Positions 17,573-26,179 of a DNA stretch of 63,468 nucleotides are shown here, in pieces. The notes beneath the pieces were generated by a model that worked only from the letters and a program-made list of their open reading frames with translations, searched no databases and was not told the origin of the DNA. Made by a program: the position numbers and the translations under genes. How positions within the stretch are numbered: position 1 is the first letter of the stretch; each line of letters starts with the position of its first letter. This DNA is from Gammaproteobacteria bacterium (GTDB taxonomy: Bacteria > Pseudomonadota > Gammaproteobacteria > Xanthomonadales > SZUA-36), in NCBI GenBank assembly GCA_024279945.1, contig JAJRRA010000046.1:1-63468 (forward strand), given 5' to 3'.

Positions 17573-18064
17573 ATGAGTAAAACACAAAATAAACAACTAC
17601 CGAAGCATTTTGATCCGGCCATGCCGGAGTTCGATCTTTTTCAATCCCCGTTTTATTTGATTGCTCATGCAGACTTCAAATTCCACGAAGATCTGGATAA
17701 AGCGGTTGAAAAATTTGGATTGGACAGGACGACATACAGATTGCTGACCATTTTGATGCGCAGCAGCCCAATTAACATCAAGGAATTGTCATCTTTTGCG
17801 CTGCTTCCACGCTCAACCACAAGCAGGGCGCTCGATCGCATGCGAAAGGAGGGGTGGGTCAATCGAAGTCCAAATGCTCATGACAACAGAGCAACAAATG
17901 TATATTTGTCGTCAACTGGGCGAGAATTGGCCGAGAATGTGATGCGCTTTGGCAGCCGACAATTGCAAAGAGCCGTCAAGGGTTTAAGCGAAGAAGACCT
18001 GGATAACCTGGCCAGGCTGCTCAAGCACCTGGTATTCAATCTGAGCAAGTTGCCAATCGAGTAG
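17573..18064 (+). CDS. MarR-family transcriptional regulator
   Basis: A 163-residue winged-helix regulator. The recognition region reads IKELSSFALLPRSTTSRALDRMRKEGWVNRS, followed by the wing (DNRATNVYLSSTGRELA), as in MarR. I take ATG 17573 (MSKTQNKQ) rather than an upstream ATG at 17486 that adds 29 poorly conserved residues. MarR proteins usually sense aromatic or other small organic ligands and control adjacent genes, so the island itself is the likely target. Confidence 0.88.
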   Translation: MSKTQNKQLPKHFDPAMPEFDLFQSPFYLIAHADFKFHEDLDKAVEKFGLDRTTYRLLTILMRSSPINIKELSSFALLPRSTTSRALDRMRKEGWVNRSPNAHDNRATNVYLSSTGRELAENVMRFGSRQLQRAVKGLSEEDLDNLARLLKHLVFNLSKLPIE

Positions 18065-18083
18065 CGTCTTTGGACCCCGATAG

Positions 18084-18725
18084 ATGGCAAGCAAAGAGAC
18101 TCAAACCCGTATTACAATCAAGGCAATTGAATTGTTTAATGAACATGGGACCAGGGCCATTTCAACCAATCGTATCGCTGATGAATGTGAGGTCAGCCGC
18201 GGCAATCTGCACTACCATTTCCGGACCAAGGAAGAAATTGTCAAATCTATTTTCCAGCAAATAGACAAAGAGATAGAAGAAAGCTGGTACGACGATCATC
18301 TGCATCCTTCTATGGAGCGAATGCATTTGATGTTCTCAAGACAAATGAGGCTGATTTGGAACTACCGGTTTTTCTATCGGGAACTCGCCACATTGCTGCA
18401 AAAAGATGAACGCCTGAAAATGCTTTTCATGGATATGCGCAGGAAGCGGGCCAAAGAGGTGGCCTGGTTTTTTAATGAAATGGTGAAGGCGGGTTTCATC
18501 GATTTACCGGAACACTCTCACAAGATGGAATCCTTGTTACTCGTTACCTGGCTGATCAGCGATCACTGGGTTCCCTATCTCGATATGAACGACCTGGAGT
18601 TTAATAAAAACAATATACAAAAAGGATTTGATCTCATTTTTCAGATCCTTGATCCTTATTTTACCGAGAAGGCAAAAAAGGAACATGAAGGGCTGATACT
18701 TAGAAAAAATATCAATGCGGCTTAG
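18084..18725 (+). CDS. TetR-family transcriptional regulator
   Basis: A 213-residue TetR/AcrR-type regulator. The N-terminal helix-turn-helix is clear (ITIKAIELFNEHGTRAISTNRIADECEVSRGNLHYHFRTKEEI), and the ligand domain contains NYRFFYRELATLLQKDERL, typical of one large TetR subgroup. It starts 19 bases after the MarR gene and is probably co-transcribed with it. Codon use and base composition are AT-rich like the rest of this island. Together with the MarR protein it gives the island two ligand-responsive regulators. Confidence 0.88.
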   Translation: MASKETQTRITIKAIELFNEHGTRAISTNRIADECEVSRGNLHYHFRTKEEIVKSIFQQIDKEIEESWYDDHLHPSMERMHLMFSRQMRLIWNYRFFYRELATLLQKDERLKMLFMDMRRKRAKEVAWFFNEMVKAGFIDLPEHSHKMESLLLVTWLISDHWVPYLDMNDLEFNKNNIQKGFDLIFQILDPYFTEKAKKEHEGLILRKNINAA

Positions 18726-19021
18726 CTGCAAATTACACAGCTTTTGTAATCTGAGATGTCACAAATCCTCTGCCCTTATACGTTTTGCCATTCGCGGCTT
18801 GATAAGGACCGGCATTTGCACTAACGGAAGAGCTTTTGTCGAGTGAGAACAGGGTATTGAGGGAATGCCTTGAAATCACGATGATTGTGAAAGTGTAATT
18901 GATTCCGGGTTTTGGCTTGGTCCCTGGATTAGGGCAATGGGTCTAATCCATTGATGCACATCATGTATGATGTAGCCAGTCCAACAAGGCAAAGCCCCGC
19001 TGTGAACGGGTGCAAACGGTT

Positions 19022-20437
19022 ATGGCTCATCTTTATATTGCTGCAGCACACAAGTCTTCCGGCAAGACCTCAGTCGCGGTAGGGTTGACAGCCGCCCTGG
19101 TAAAACGGGGGCTGGTGATACAAACCTTCAAGAAAGGCCCGGACTATATTGATCCCTTGTGGCTGGCGCGGGCGGCCGGTAATGCCTGCTATAACCTGGA
19201 TTTTTTTACCCAGACCAGGGCGGAGATCGAAGCCAGCTTCGCGCAGAAATCTCTCCATGCTGATATCAGCATCATTGAAGGCAACAAGGGCTTGTTCGAC
19301 GGCCTCGATGTAGAGGGTTCGGACAGTAACGCGGCACTGTCGAAGTTGTTGTCGGTACCGGTCGTGCTGGCTATCGACACCGGTGGAATGACCCGGGGTA
19401 TTGCACCGCTGATTCGTGGCTATCTGGACTTTGACCAGGAGGTCGATATTCGTGGGGTGATCCTCAACAAGGTCGGTGGCTCACGGCATGAATCCAAGTT
19501 GCGTGCAGCGCTGGAGCGCTATACCGATATTGAAGTGCTGGGATCCATTGGACGCGATGTCGCACTTGAAATTCCCGAGCGGCACCTGGGCCTTATTCCG
19601 GCGAATGAGGTTGACCATACCGGTATAGCGGATACCATGATTACCCGCCTGGCCAAAGCCGTTTCAAGCGGTGTTGACCTGGACCGCATCATCGATATAG
19701 CTGGCTTACCTGCCGGAAAGCCTGAACCTGTTGCCAGTTCACAGCCGCAAAGCCGCACAGTTCAGCCTGATGTGCGGATCGCCATTGCGCGTGATGCCGC
19801 CTTTGGTTTTTATTACCCCAATGACCTGGAGGCTTTTGCCGCAGAGGGTGCTGAACTGCTTGCTTTCGATACGCTGAACGACACACGTTTGCCGCAAGTG
19901 GATGGCCTGTTTATTGGCGGTGGTTTCCCTGAAATTTATTTGAAAGAACTGTCTGCGAATCAAGGCCTGCTGAAGGATATCAGGCAGGCACTGGCGGCCG
20001 GCATGCCTGCCTATGCCGAGTGCGGAGGTCTTATGTACCTGGCGCGCAGCATTCGGTGGCGCGGGGAGAAACGGAACATGGTCGGTGTGGTGCCGGCAGA
20101 CGTTATTGTCGGCAGTCGTCCCCAAGGCAGGGGCTATATGGTGCTCGAGGAAACCGGGAAGAGTCCGTGGCCTTCATCGCCGTGCGATCCAGATACTGTA
20201 ACAGCCCATATTCCTGCACATGAGTTTCACTATGCCCGCCTCGAGAACCTGCCGGATGACGCAAGTTATGCTTATCGCGTGGCGCGTGGTTTGGGTATCG
20301 ACGGGCGCCATGACGGGATAGTTGTAGCAAATCTCCTGGCAGGTTTTGCACATCACAGCAATACGCAGGCCAACCCCTGGGTCAAACATTTTGTTAACTT
20401 CGTTCGAAACAGTACAAATTACAAACGCGCGAATTAA
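19022..20437 (+). CDS. dsrN: DsrN, siroheme amidase (cobyrinate a,c-diamide synthase family)
   Basis: A 471-residue CbiA/CobB-family amidotransferase. The N-terminal dethiobiotin-synthetase-like ATP domain shows AHKSSGKTSVAVGL and KGPDYIDPLW; the C-terminal class I glutamine amidotransferase domain has the nucleophile in YAECGGLMYL and a late histidine region (AHIPAHEFHYA). In Dsr organisms this protein amidates siroheme for DsrAB. Cobyrinate diamide synthase (CbiA) is the alternative, but no other cobalamin gene is nearby and dsr genes are. I prefer ATG 19022 (MAHLYIAAAHK) to the GTG four codons upstream. It is separated from dsrP by the AT-rich island. Confidence 0.85.
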   Translation: MAHLYIAAAHKSSGKTSVAVGLTAALVKRGLVIQTFKKGPDYIDPLWLARAAGNACYNLDFFTQTRAEIEASFAQKSLHADISIIEGNKGLFDGLDVEGSDSNAALSKLLSVPVVLAIDTGGMTRGIAPLIRGYLDFDQEVDIRGVILNKVGGSRHESKLRAALERYTDIEVLGSIGRDVALEIPERHLGLIPANEVDHTGIADTMITRLAKAVSSGVDLDRIIDIAGLPAGKPEPVASSQPQSRTVQPDVRIAIARDAAFGFYYPNDLEAFAAEGAELLAFDTLNDTRLPQVDGLFIGGGFPEIYLKELSANQGLLKDIRQALAAGMPAYAECGGLMYLARSIRWRGEKRNMVGVVPADVIVGSRPQGRGYMVLEETGKSPWPSSPCDPDTVTAHIPAHEFHYARLENLPDDASYAYRVARGLGIDGRHDGIVVANLLAGFAHHSNTQANPWVKHFVNFVRNSTNYKRAN

Positions 20438-20640
20438 GCAGCAAATACATCCATATTCTATTGCTGGGTGCTGCTCGCCGGGTAGATGGAAATTACGCGC
20501 GAGAACATGTCCCGCACTTTGCTCACCGCGACGGCTTGGGCTAGACTGTGTGCGCATGCGGATCATCAGCCTTGGAGCGGCAGATGAAGATTGACTCTGA
20601 CATGCAATTTCTTAAACACAATCATCTTTAGGAGAAAATA

Positions 20641-23007
20641 ATGAGAAGAGAGTTATTTCGCGCATTGCGCGCGCGGGCAGTTTTCCTGCTTGTATCATCG
20701 ATTTTTCTTTCATACGGATCCTCGGCGCTGGCCGAAGAACACGAGTCTGTCATCATCAATTGCGGTGGTAATTGTGGCTCGGTGATGTTACGTGTGCAGC
20801 AACTCGGCGGTACGGTTACCAACGAGTATAAAAATGTCAGCGCAGTTTCTGCATCACTGCCCATTGGGTCTCGCTCCGCATTGCTTTCCAGTGATGGAGT
20901 GTTGGTAGCTTATAAGGACGCCCGGATTTCATCACCACGCCCGATGGATGAGGTCAAAGTTGATGAAGCAGCAGGTACGTCGCCGGTAGTGGGCCAGGAA
21001 ATGCAGGACATGCTTGAAACAATGCCTGCAGATTACAGCTTTACCAATACACTGACTGGCGCCAGCGTACTGCATGCCAACGGCAATTATGGGGGTGGCG
21101 TTATTGTCGCCGTGATTGATACCGGTACGGCCAACAATTCTGCAGTAGTGCCTGCCATAGCGGGTGACGTTATCGGTGGTGAAAATTTTGTGCCGGGTGC
21201 AGGTGAGCCCAGTGCAACCAGTACGCTGAACGGCCCGCACGGAACCTGGGTTGCCACCCAGATTTCTGCCGATGTATTTTTTGGCTTCCTGTCCGCCGGT
21301 ACACTGGCGCAGTCCATCAATACGCATGCGCCGGACAGCATATTGTTTGATTTCTTTCCGGGCGTATCTTTCGTGCCCATGATTGGTGTGGCGCCGGATG
21401 CCAGCATTTATGCGATGAAGGTCTTCTCAGCCGGTGGTGGTGGCGCTCCGGAATCCCGAGTTATTGCGGCGATGGATCGCGCCATTACTTTGAAGCGTAA
21501 TTTCAATAATGGTATGCCGTCTGTTCCGGTGGCCGGCGATGGCAGTGAAAACAATCCTTACGTTTACAACTCACTGAACATCCAGGTGGTGAATATGAGT
21601 CTCGGCGGGTCTACCCTGTTTGCGGGACGCGATCTGGAAGATCAACTGACGGAACAGATGCTTGAGGTTGGGATCACTCTGGTCGCCTCGGCCGGTAACG
21701 AAGGTCATGCCGCCATGACCGGTGGCAGCCCCGGCACGGGTATTGGTTCGCTGACCTCAGGTGCGGCCAGCACGGCGGCGCACGAGCGTATTCTTCGCGA
21801 TCTCCAGTTCGGGCTGGGTGCGGGTAGTCTGTATCGTCCGACCGATCATATCCAAATGGCCACTTTCAGCTCACGTGGTCCTTCAGCAGATGGCCGCATT
21901 AGTACTAACGCCGTATCAAACGGTTTTGCAACGCTGGCCCAGGGCGCTAACGGTGCTTTGAACGTGGTATCAGGTACTTCATTTTCCGCGCCACAGATGG
22001 CCGGTGCAGCCGCATTGTTGCGTGCTGCAATGCCGGGCGCCAGTGCCGTTCAGATACGCAATGCTCTGGAGCAGTTCGCTAACCCGAATATGCTCGGTGA
22101 CGGTTCAGCGCCGATTGATCAGGGTGGTGGCATGATTGACATTCCGGCCGCACTGGCCGCACTACAGGCAGGCAATGTGGACAGCGATCTGGACTACGGA
22201 CGTGCCGGCAAGAAGGTGCGAAAAAATATCGAGTCACTGGGTATTGATGTGATTGAAGTGGAAGATGATACCTATACTCAGCACCTGTCGAACTTGCTGC
22301 CAGGCCAGGTTGCCCATGTATTCCTGCGCAGTGAGGAAGATACCGAGAGCTTCACCATTTCATTGACCAACATCCAGCCGCAGCTACCCCCGGCGCAGCA
22401 GAATGCCTTTTTCGGCGATGATCTCTACGTCAAAGTTCAGGATGCGGTGACTTCGGATGAAGTTACGGTTTATCAGAATTTCCTTTTCTCTGACACGGTG
22501 ATCTCGTTTGATAAGCCTCAGACCGGCGTTGTACGCCTTGCCATCATGGGTGACTGGACGAATGCCGGAACCATTTCTGCTGATCTGACAATTACCGAAA
22601 CCCGTCAGGACAGTGATGATGAAGAAACGTCAGAGGGCAAGGTAGAACAGAGCCAGACGGATGTCGTTTACATCGATATCCCTGCCGGTACCGCTCAGGC
22701 TACTTTTGACCTGGCCTGGGAAAATAACTGGGGTGCATATCCTACCGATGACCTGGATTTGATCCTGCTTGACCCCAACGGTGGTGTGTTTTTTGATGGC
22801 GCTACGCTGGCCAGCCCGGAACGGGTGATTGTCGATAATCCGGCGAGCGGCACATGGACCTTGTTCATCGATGGGTTCACAGTTCACGGTGTGATCGATA
22901 ATGAGCCGTACAGTGAATGGGAGCTGACCGCTCGTGCGGATGGCCAGGTGATTGAACTGGAAGACGATGACTCGGATGAAGACGATGACTCCGGGGATGA
23001 CGACTAA
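20641..23007 (+). CDS. Secreted subtilisin-like serine protease (S8)
   Basis: A 788-residue exported protease. A signal peptide ends near SYGSSALAEE. The S8 catalytic residues are D160 (VAVIDTGT), H200 (GPHGTWVA), oxyanion N353 (ASAGNEGH) and S447 (SGTSFSAPQMAGAAAL). After the catalytic domain there are two beta-rich modules, one of which (TFDLAWENNWGAYPTDDLDLILLDPNG) looks like a calcium-binding pre-peptidase or P-type domain. The protein ends in an extremely acidic tail of D and E residues, suggesting calcium binding or extracellular solubility. An AGGAG lies just before ATG 20641. It is followed by two palindromic repeats and a strong terminator, so it is probably monocistronic. Confidence 0.93.
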   Translation: MRRELFRALRARAVFLLVSSIFLSYGSSALAEEHESVIINCGGNCGSVMLRVQQLGGTVTNEYKNVSAVSASLPIGSRSALLSSDGVLVAYKDARISSPRPMDEVKVDEAAGTSPVVGQEMQDMLETMPADYSFTNTLTGASVLHANGNYGGGVIVAVIDTGTANNSAVVPAIAGDVIGGENFVPGAGEPSATSTLNGPHGTWVATQISADVFFGFLSAGTLAQSINTHAPDSILFDFFPGVSFVPMIGVAPDASIYAMKVFSAGGGGAPESRVIAAMDRAITLKRNFNNGMPSVPVAGDGSENNPYVYNSLNIQVVNMSLGGSTLFAGRDLEDQLTEQMLEVGITLVASAGNEGHAAMTGGSPGTGIGSLTSGAASTAAHERILRDLQFGLGAGSLYRPTDHIQMATFSSRGPSADGRISTNAVSNGFATLAQGANGALNVVSGTSFSAPQMAGAAALLRAAMPGASAVQIRNALEQFANPNMLGDGSAPIDQGGGMIDIPAALAALQAGNVDSDLDYGRAGKKVRKNIESLGIDVIEVEDDTYTQHLSNLLPGQVAHVFLRSEEDTESFTISLTNIQPQLPPAQQNAFFGDDLYVKVQDAVTSDEVTVYQNFLFSDTVISFDKPQTGVVRLAIMGDWTNAGTISADLTITETRQDSDDEETSEGKVEQSQTDVVYIDIPAGTAQATFDLAWENNWGAYPTDDLDLILLDPNGGVFFDGATLASPERVIVDNPASGTWTLFIDGFTVHGVIDNEPYSEWELTARADGQVIELEDDDSDEDDDSGDDD

Positions 23008-23016
23008 AGTAAAACC

Positions 23017-23043
23017 GGGGTCAGGTTCTGTGAACCTGACCCC
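23017..23043. repeat. Palindromic repeat, GGGGTCAGGTTC family, copy 1
   Basis: A perfect 12-bp stem, GGGGTCAGGTTC (23017-23028) with GAACCTGACCCC (23032-23043), around a TGT loop. It belongs to a family seen again at 23091, 50765, 56409 and 56460. Such GGGGTCAG palindromes are of the REP type mobilised by REP-associated tyrosine transposases, though none is encoded in this window. Confidence 0.85.
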
Positions 23044-23090
23044 AGTCCGGAGCGCGAAGCGGCTTCAGACAGGTTTGTCGTTTATACAAA

Positions 23091-23123
23091 ACTGGAGTCA
23101 GGTTCTGTGAACCTGACTCCAGT
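23091..23123. repeat. Palindromic repeat, copy 2 with compensatory change
   Basis: A perfect 15-bp stem, ACTGGAGTCAGGTTC (23091-23105) with its complement at 23109-23123 and the same TGT loop as copy 1. Compared with copy 1, the GGGG/CCCC part reads GGAG/CTCC: both arms changed together, so pairing is kept. Confidence 0.85.
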
Positions 23124-23139
23124 TGTTTGCTTGTTTTGA

Positions 23140-23167
23140 GGGCCACGAGAGATCGTGGCCCTTTTTT
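23140..23167 (+). terminator. Intrinsic terminator after the subtilase gene
   Basis: A 9-bp perfect stem, GGGCCACGA (23140-23148) and TCGTGGCCC (23153-23161), with loop GAGA and a run of six T residues directly after it. This is a textbook rho-independent terminator on the plus strand and isolates the protease from the dsb-nad operon. Confidence 0.9.
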
Positions 23168-23226
23168 ATCAGAATTTTGACCACACTTCATTTATGGCTT
23201 ACCGAATATAATGGGTCGGGATATCT

Positions 23227-23670
23227 GTGGAAAAAAATGATGCTTTAGCAGGAATCCAGACGGGGTGGGCCTTGCTTTTCGTTGCCTGGGTCGTGGTCAC
23301 TGCCGCTACGCTGGGTAGTCTTTTTTTTAGCGAGGTCGTTGCTGTCCCGGTTTGTGAACTGTGCTGGTATCAACGCATCGCCATGTACCCCCTGGTGTTG
23401 ATTCTGGCCATTGGCCTGTTTCCCTATGACTCCCGGGTGCTGCGGTATGCTGGCGCCCTGGCGGGAGCAGGCTGGTTGATTGCCCTGTTCCACGTGCTTG
23501 TCGTTGCCGGAATTATTCCGGAGAGTGTTCAACCCTGTGTGCAGGGGATTCCTTGTTCGGAAACCCACATTGCCCTGTTCGGGTTCTTGAATATTCCTGT
23601 GCTCTCTTTTTTAACGTTTACTCTTATAGGTATTTTGCTGCTGTATGCAAAAAGGATGGAATCATCATGA
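23227..23670 (+). CDS. DsbB/BdbC-type disulfide-forming membrane protein
   Basis: A 147-residue four-helix membrane protein that re-oxidises a periplasmic thiol oxidase using quinone. The two redox pairs are readable: C43/C46 in CELCWYQR, followed by the conserved arginine, and C104/C110 in QPCVQGIPC. The short form, small second loop and direct linkage to a DsbA-like gene resemble BdbC/DsbI more than E. coli DsbB. The start is GTG 23227; no in-frame ATG is available. The stop overlaps the next start as ATGA. Confidence 0.88.
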   Translation: MEKNDALAGIQTGWALLFVAWVVVTAATLGSLFFSEVVAVPVCELCWYQRIAMYPLVLILAIGLFPYDSRVLRYAGALAGAGWLIALFHVLVVAGIIPESVQPCVQGIPCSETHIALFGFLNIPVLSFLTFTLIGILLLYAKRMESS

Positions 23671-24305
23671 GTCGGAAAGGTCTTTTTATCACGGTTGCCG
23701 GGCTGCTTTTAGTGGTCTTCGTTGTCGCCACGGTCGTGTTTCAAAGCAATAAAAACACTTCTGTGAACCAAAACCAGAGCGCACTGGAGCGTGCAGGAGC
23801 GCCGGTCAAGGGACCTGCCGATGCGAAAGTCACTATCGTCGAATTTTTCGACCCGGCTTGTGGGACCTGTCGGGAATTTTATCCCTTCACGCAACAGTTG
23901 ATTAACCAGTACCCGGGGAAAGTCAGAGTAATGATGCGCTACGCCCCCCGCCACACCGGTTCGGGCCAGGTCGTAAAAATGCTGGAAGCTGCTCATATGC
24001 AAGGTAAATTCTGGCCGGCTCTGGAGCTGTTATTCAACAATCAGCAGCGCTGGGTGGTCAATCATGCATCTCAGCCGATGAGTGCCTGGGGTATATTGGG
24101 CGACCTGGATCTGGATCGGAAAAAATTGATGTCTGATATGAATCTTGCGGCGGTGGCGCAGGTCATTCAACAGGATGTGGCCGATGGTCAGACCCTCAAA
24201 GTCCAGGCAACTCCGGAATTTTTTGTCAATGGACGCCCCATGCCCAGCTTCGGCTACGAGCAATTGAGCCAGTTGGTTAAAGAGGCGGTAGATGATGCTT
24301 ATTAA
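23667..24305 (+). CDS. DsbA-family membrane-anchored thiol oxidase
   Basis: A 212-residue thioredoxin-fold protein with one N-terminal membrane anchor (GLFITVAGLLLVVFVVATVVF) facing the periplasm. The active site is C65-G-T-C68 and the cis-proline loop is QATPEFFVNG, as in the BdbD/DsbA group. It pairs with the preceding BdbC-like protein by a four-base overlap; together they form a self-sufficient disulfide-introducing couple, possibly serving c-type cytochromes or exported iron-sulfur proteins such as DsrJ. It overlaps nadA by 14 bases. Confidence 0.9.
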   Translation: MSRKGLFITVAGLLLVVFVVATVVFQSNKNTSVNQNQSALERAGAPVKGPADAKVTIVEFFDPACGTCREFYPFTQQLINQYPGKVRVMMRYAPRHTGSGQVVKMLEAAHMQGKFWPALELLFNNQQRWVVNHASQPMSAWGILGDLDLDRKKLMSDMNLAAVAQVIQQDVADGQTLKVQATPEFFVNGRPMPSFGYEQLSQLVKEAVDDAY

Positions 24306-25335
24306 ACAACCGGATGACCCGCTTGAAACCGAAGCGCAGCGCCTGTTGTATTCGCTGATGTATGTTGATTGCAGCGCCGGGCGCAAATGGAATATTGAAA
24401 CCTGCCGGGAGATTGCACCCCTGACGCTGGAAATCAACCGGCTGAAAAGGGAAAAAAATGCAGTCATCCTCACCCACTCCTACGTCGAACCTGAAATAAT
24501 TTATGGGGTGGGCGACTTCAGGGGCGATTCCTATTACCTTTCTGCCCGGGCCAGGGAAGCCAAAGCGGACGTGATCGTATTTGCCGGCGTTGTGTTCATG
24601 GCCGAGACTGCAAAAATTCTGTCGCCCGATGCTCAGGTGGTCGTGCCCGACCGTGGTTCAGCTTGTACGCTGGCAGACTCGATCACCGGCGAGGATGTGC
24701 GGCGCCTGAAGGCCCTGTATCCGGATGCTGCCGTTGTTTGCTACATTAACAGTACGGCACAGGTCAAAGCAGAATCAGATGTCTGTGTCACCTCCAGTAA
24801 TGTGTATGACATTGTAAGCGGCCTTGCCGAAAAGCGTATTGTGTTCGTACCGGATCGGCTAATGGCGGAAAATATCCGTAAGGAACTGGCCGCTCGCGGC
24901 GTTGAAAAAGAGATTATCTCATCCGATGGAACCTGCATCGTGCATGAGGAGTTTACGCCGGAGCAGATTGCACAGGCACGCGAAAATTTCCCCGGCCTCA
25001 AGGTGGCTGCTCATCCTGAATGCACACCGGAAGTAGCCGAGCAGGCTGATTTTCTCGGCAGCACCGGCGCGATGATGAAGTACGTCAAGTCCACTGATGC
25101 GCCGTATTATCTGATGCTGACCGAATGCGGGCTGGTCGGCCGGCTGGCGGTCGAGGAACCGGACAAAAATTTCATCGGCGGCTGCCGCCTGTGCCCCTAT
25201 ATGAAACTTAACTCACTACAAAATATTCATCGTGCGCTGTCCGACCCGCAGCCCGATCAGCTCATCACTATTGATGATGACCTGTCTCGCCGCGCCGCAC
25301 GCTGTATCGACAGGATGTTCGAACTTGCACCCTAG
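24292..25335 (+). CDS. nadA: Quinolinate synthase
   Basis: A 347-residue NadA, which condenses iminoaspartate with dihydroxyacetone phosphate to quinolinate, the second step of NAD synthesis. Motifs include ILTHSYVEPEI, the DSYYLS and AGVVFMAETAKIL segments, YINSTAQVKAESDVCVTSSN, and GSTGAMMKYV. The three [4Fe-4S] ligands expected are C125 (GSACTLAD), C215 (GTCIVHEEF) and C301 (RLCPYMK). Tandem ATG codons open the gene inside the end of the dsbA-like gene. It overlaps nadC. Confidence 0.96.
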   Translation: MMLIKQPDDPLETEAQRLLYSLMYVDCSAGRKWNIETCREIAPLTLEINRLKREKNAVILTHSYVEPEIIYGVGDFRGDSYYLSARAREAKADVIVFAGVVFMAETAKILSPDAQVVVPDRGSACTLADSITGEDVRRLKALYPDAAVVCYINSTAQVKAESDVCVTSSNVYDIVSGLAEKRIVFVPDRLMAENIRKELAARGVEKEIISSDGTCIVHEEFTPEQIAQARENFPGLKVAAHPECTPEVAEQADFLGSTGAMMKYVKSTDAPYYLMLTECGLVGRLAVEEPDKNFIGGCRLCPYMKLNSLQNIHRALSDPQPDQLITIDDDLSRRAARCIDRMFELAP

Positions 25336-26173
25336 AACAGACACGCTGATCGACCTCGCACTGGAAGAAGACGCCGGGCTTGGTGACATTACCAGCCAGG
25401 CAATTTTTTCTTCGGATCACGTTTCCACGGCACAGATTCTGGCCCGGGAGGATCTGGTCGTTTTTGGTCTGGAAGTTGCCCGGCGCGTATTCCTTCGCGT
25501 TGATCCTTCAGTCACCGTTTGCCTGCTCGCCGATGATGGGGAGAACGTAAACAAAGGAAATGCCGTGCTGCGAGCCGAGGGGTCCACCGTATCCCTGCTA
25601 ACAGCCGAGCGAACGGCCTTGAATTTCCTCCAACGCCTGTCCGGCATTGCAAGCCTTTCGCGTCGTTTTGCCGAGGCGGCAAGACAGTCGGGCCATGGCG
25701 TGCGCGTTGTCGATACGCGCAAAACCACACCCGGCTGGCGGGCACTGGAGAAAGCGGCGGTGCGCAGCGGGGGATGTTTTAACCATCGTTCCTCCTTGGG
25801 TGAGCATGTGCTGATCAAAGAAAATCACATCGCGGCGGCCGGCTCTCTCTCAGAGGCGGTAAAACGCGCCCGTGCATTCGCGCCTCATTGTGCGAAAATT
25901 GAAGTTGAAGTCGAATCGCTGCAGGAAGTCAGGCAGGCAGTGGAATCCGGTGCGGAAATCATCATGCTGGATAATATGTCACCGGCACAAATTCACCAGG
26001 CAGTGGCACTGATCGATCAGGCTGCCATAGTGGAGATTTCTGGTGGCGTTCGCCTGGAAACCTTCGCGGATTATGCTTTGCCCGGCGTGGACGTGATCAG
26101 CGTGGGCGCCCTGACCCATTCGGCCCCGGCTGTAGACCTCAGCATGACCCTTGCCACTGAGCTGGAGAATTAG
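25325..26173 (+). CDS. nadC: Nicotinate-nucleotide pyrophosphorylase
   Basis: A quinolinate phosphoribosyltransferase of 282 residues that converts quinolinate and PRPP to nicotinate mononucleotide. Diagnostic segments are EEDAGLGDITSQAIF, TAERTALNFLQRLSGIASL, DTRKTTPGWRALEKAAVRSGGC, HVLIKENHI and IEVEVESLQE, with the final barrel strand EISGGV. The usual GG after CGG reads as GGCFNHR, a minor variation. I chose TTG 25325, which gives the normal length and overlaps the nadA stop by 11 bases; ATG codons at 25274 and 25277 are the alternative. nadB begins six bases after the stop. Confidence 0.92.
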   Translation: MHPRTDTLIDLALEEDAGLGDITSQAIFSSDHVSTAQILAREDLVVFGLEVARRVFLRVDPSVTVCLLADDGENVNKGNAVLRAEGSTVSLLTAERTALNFLQRLSGIASLSRRFAEAARQSGHGVRVVDTRKTTPGWRALEKAAVRSGGCFNHRSSLGEHVLIKENHIAAAGSLSEAVKRARAFAPHCAKIEVEVESLQEVRQAVESGAEIIMLDNMSPAQIHQAVALIDQAAIVEISGGVRLETFADYALPGVDVISVGALTHSAPAVDLSMTLATELEN

Positions 26174-26179
26174 TCCACT

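Noticed and set aside
18726-19021. A cobalamin or other riboswitch upstream of dsrN
   Set aside because: I could not find a conserved riboswitch core; only ordinary intergenic sequence is visible.
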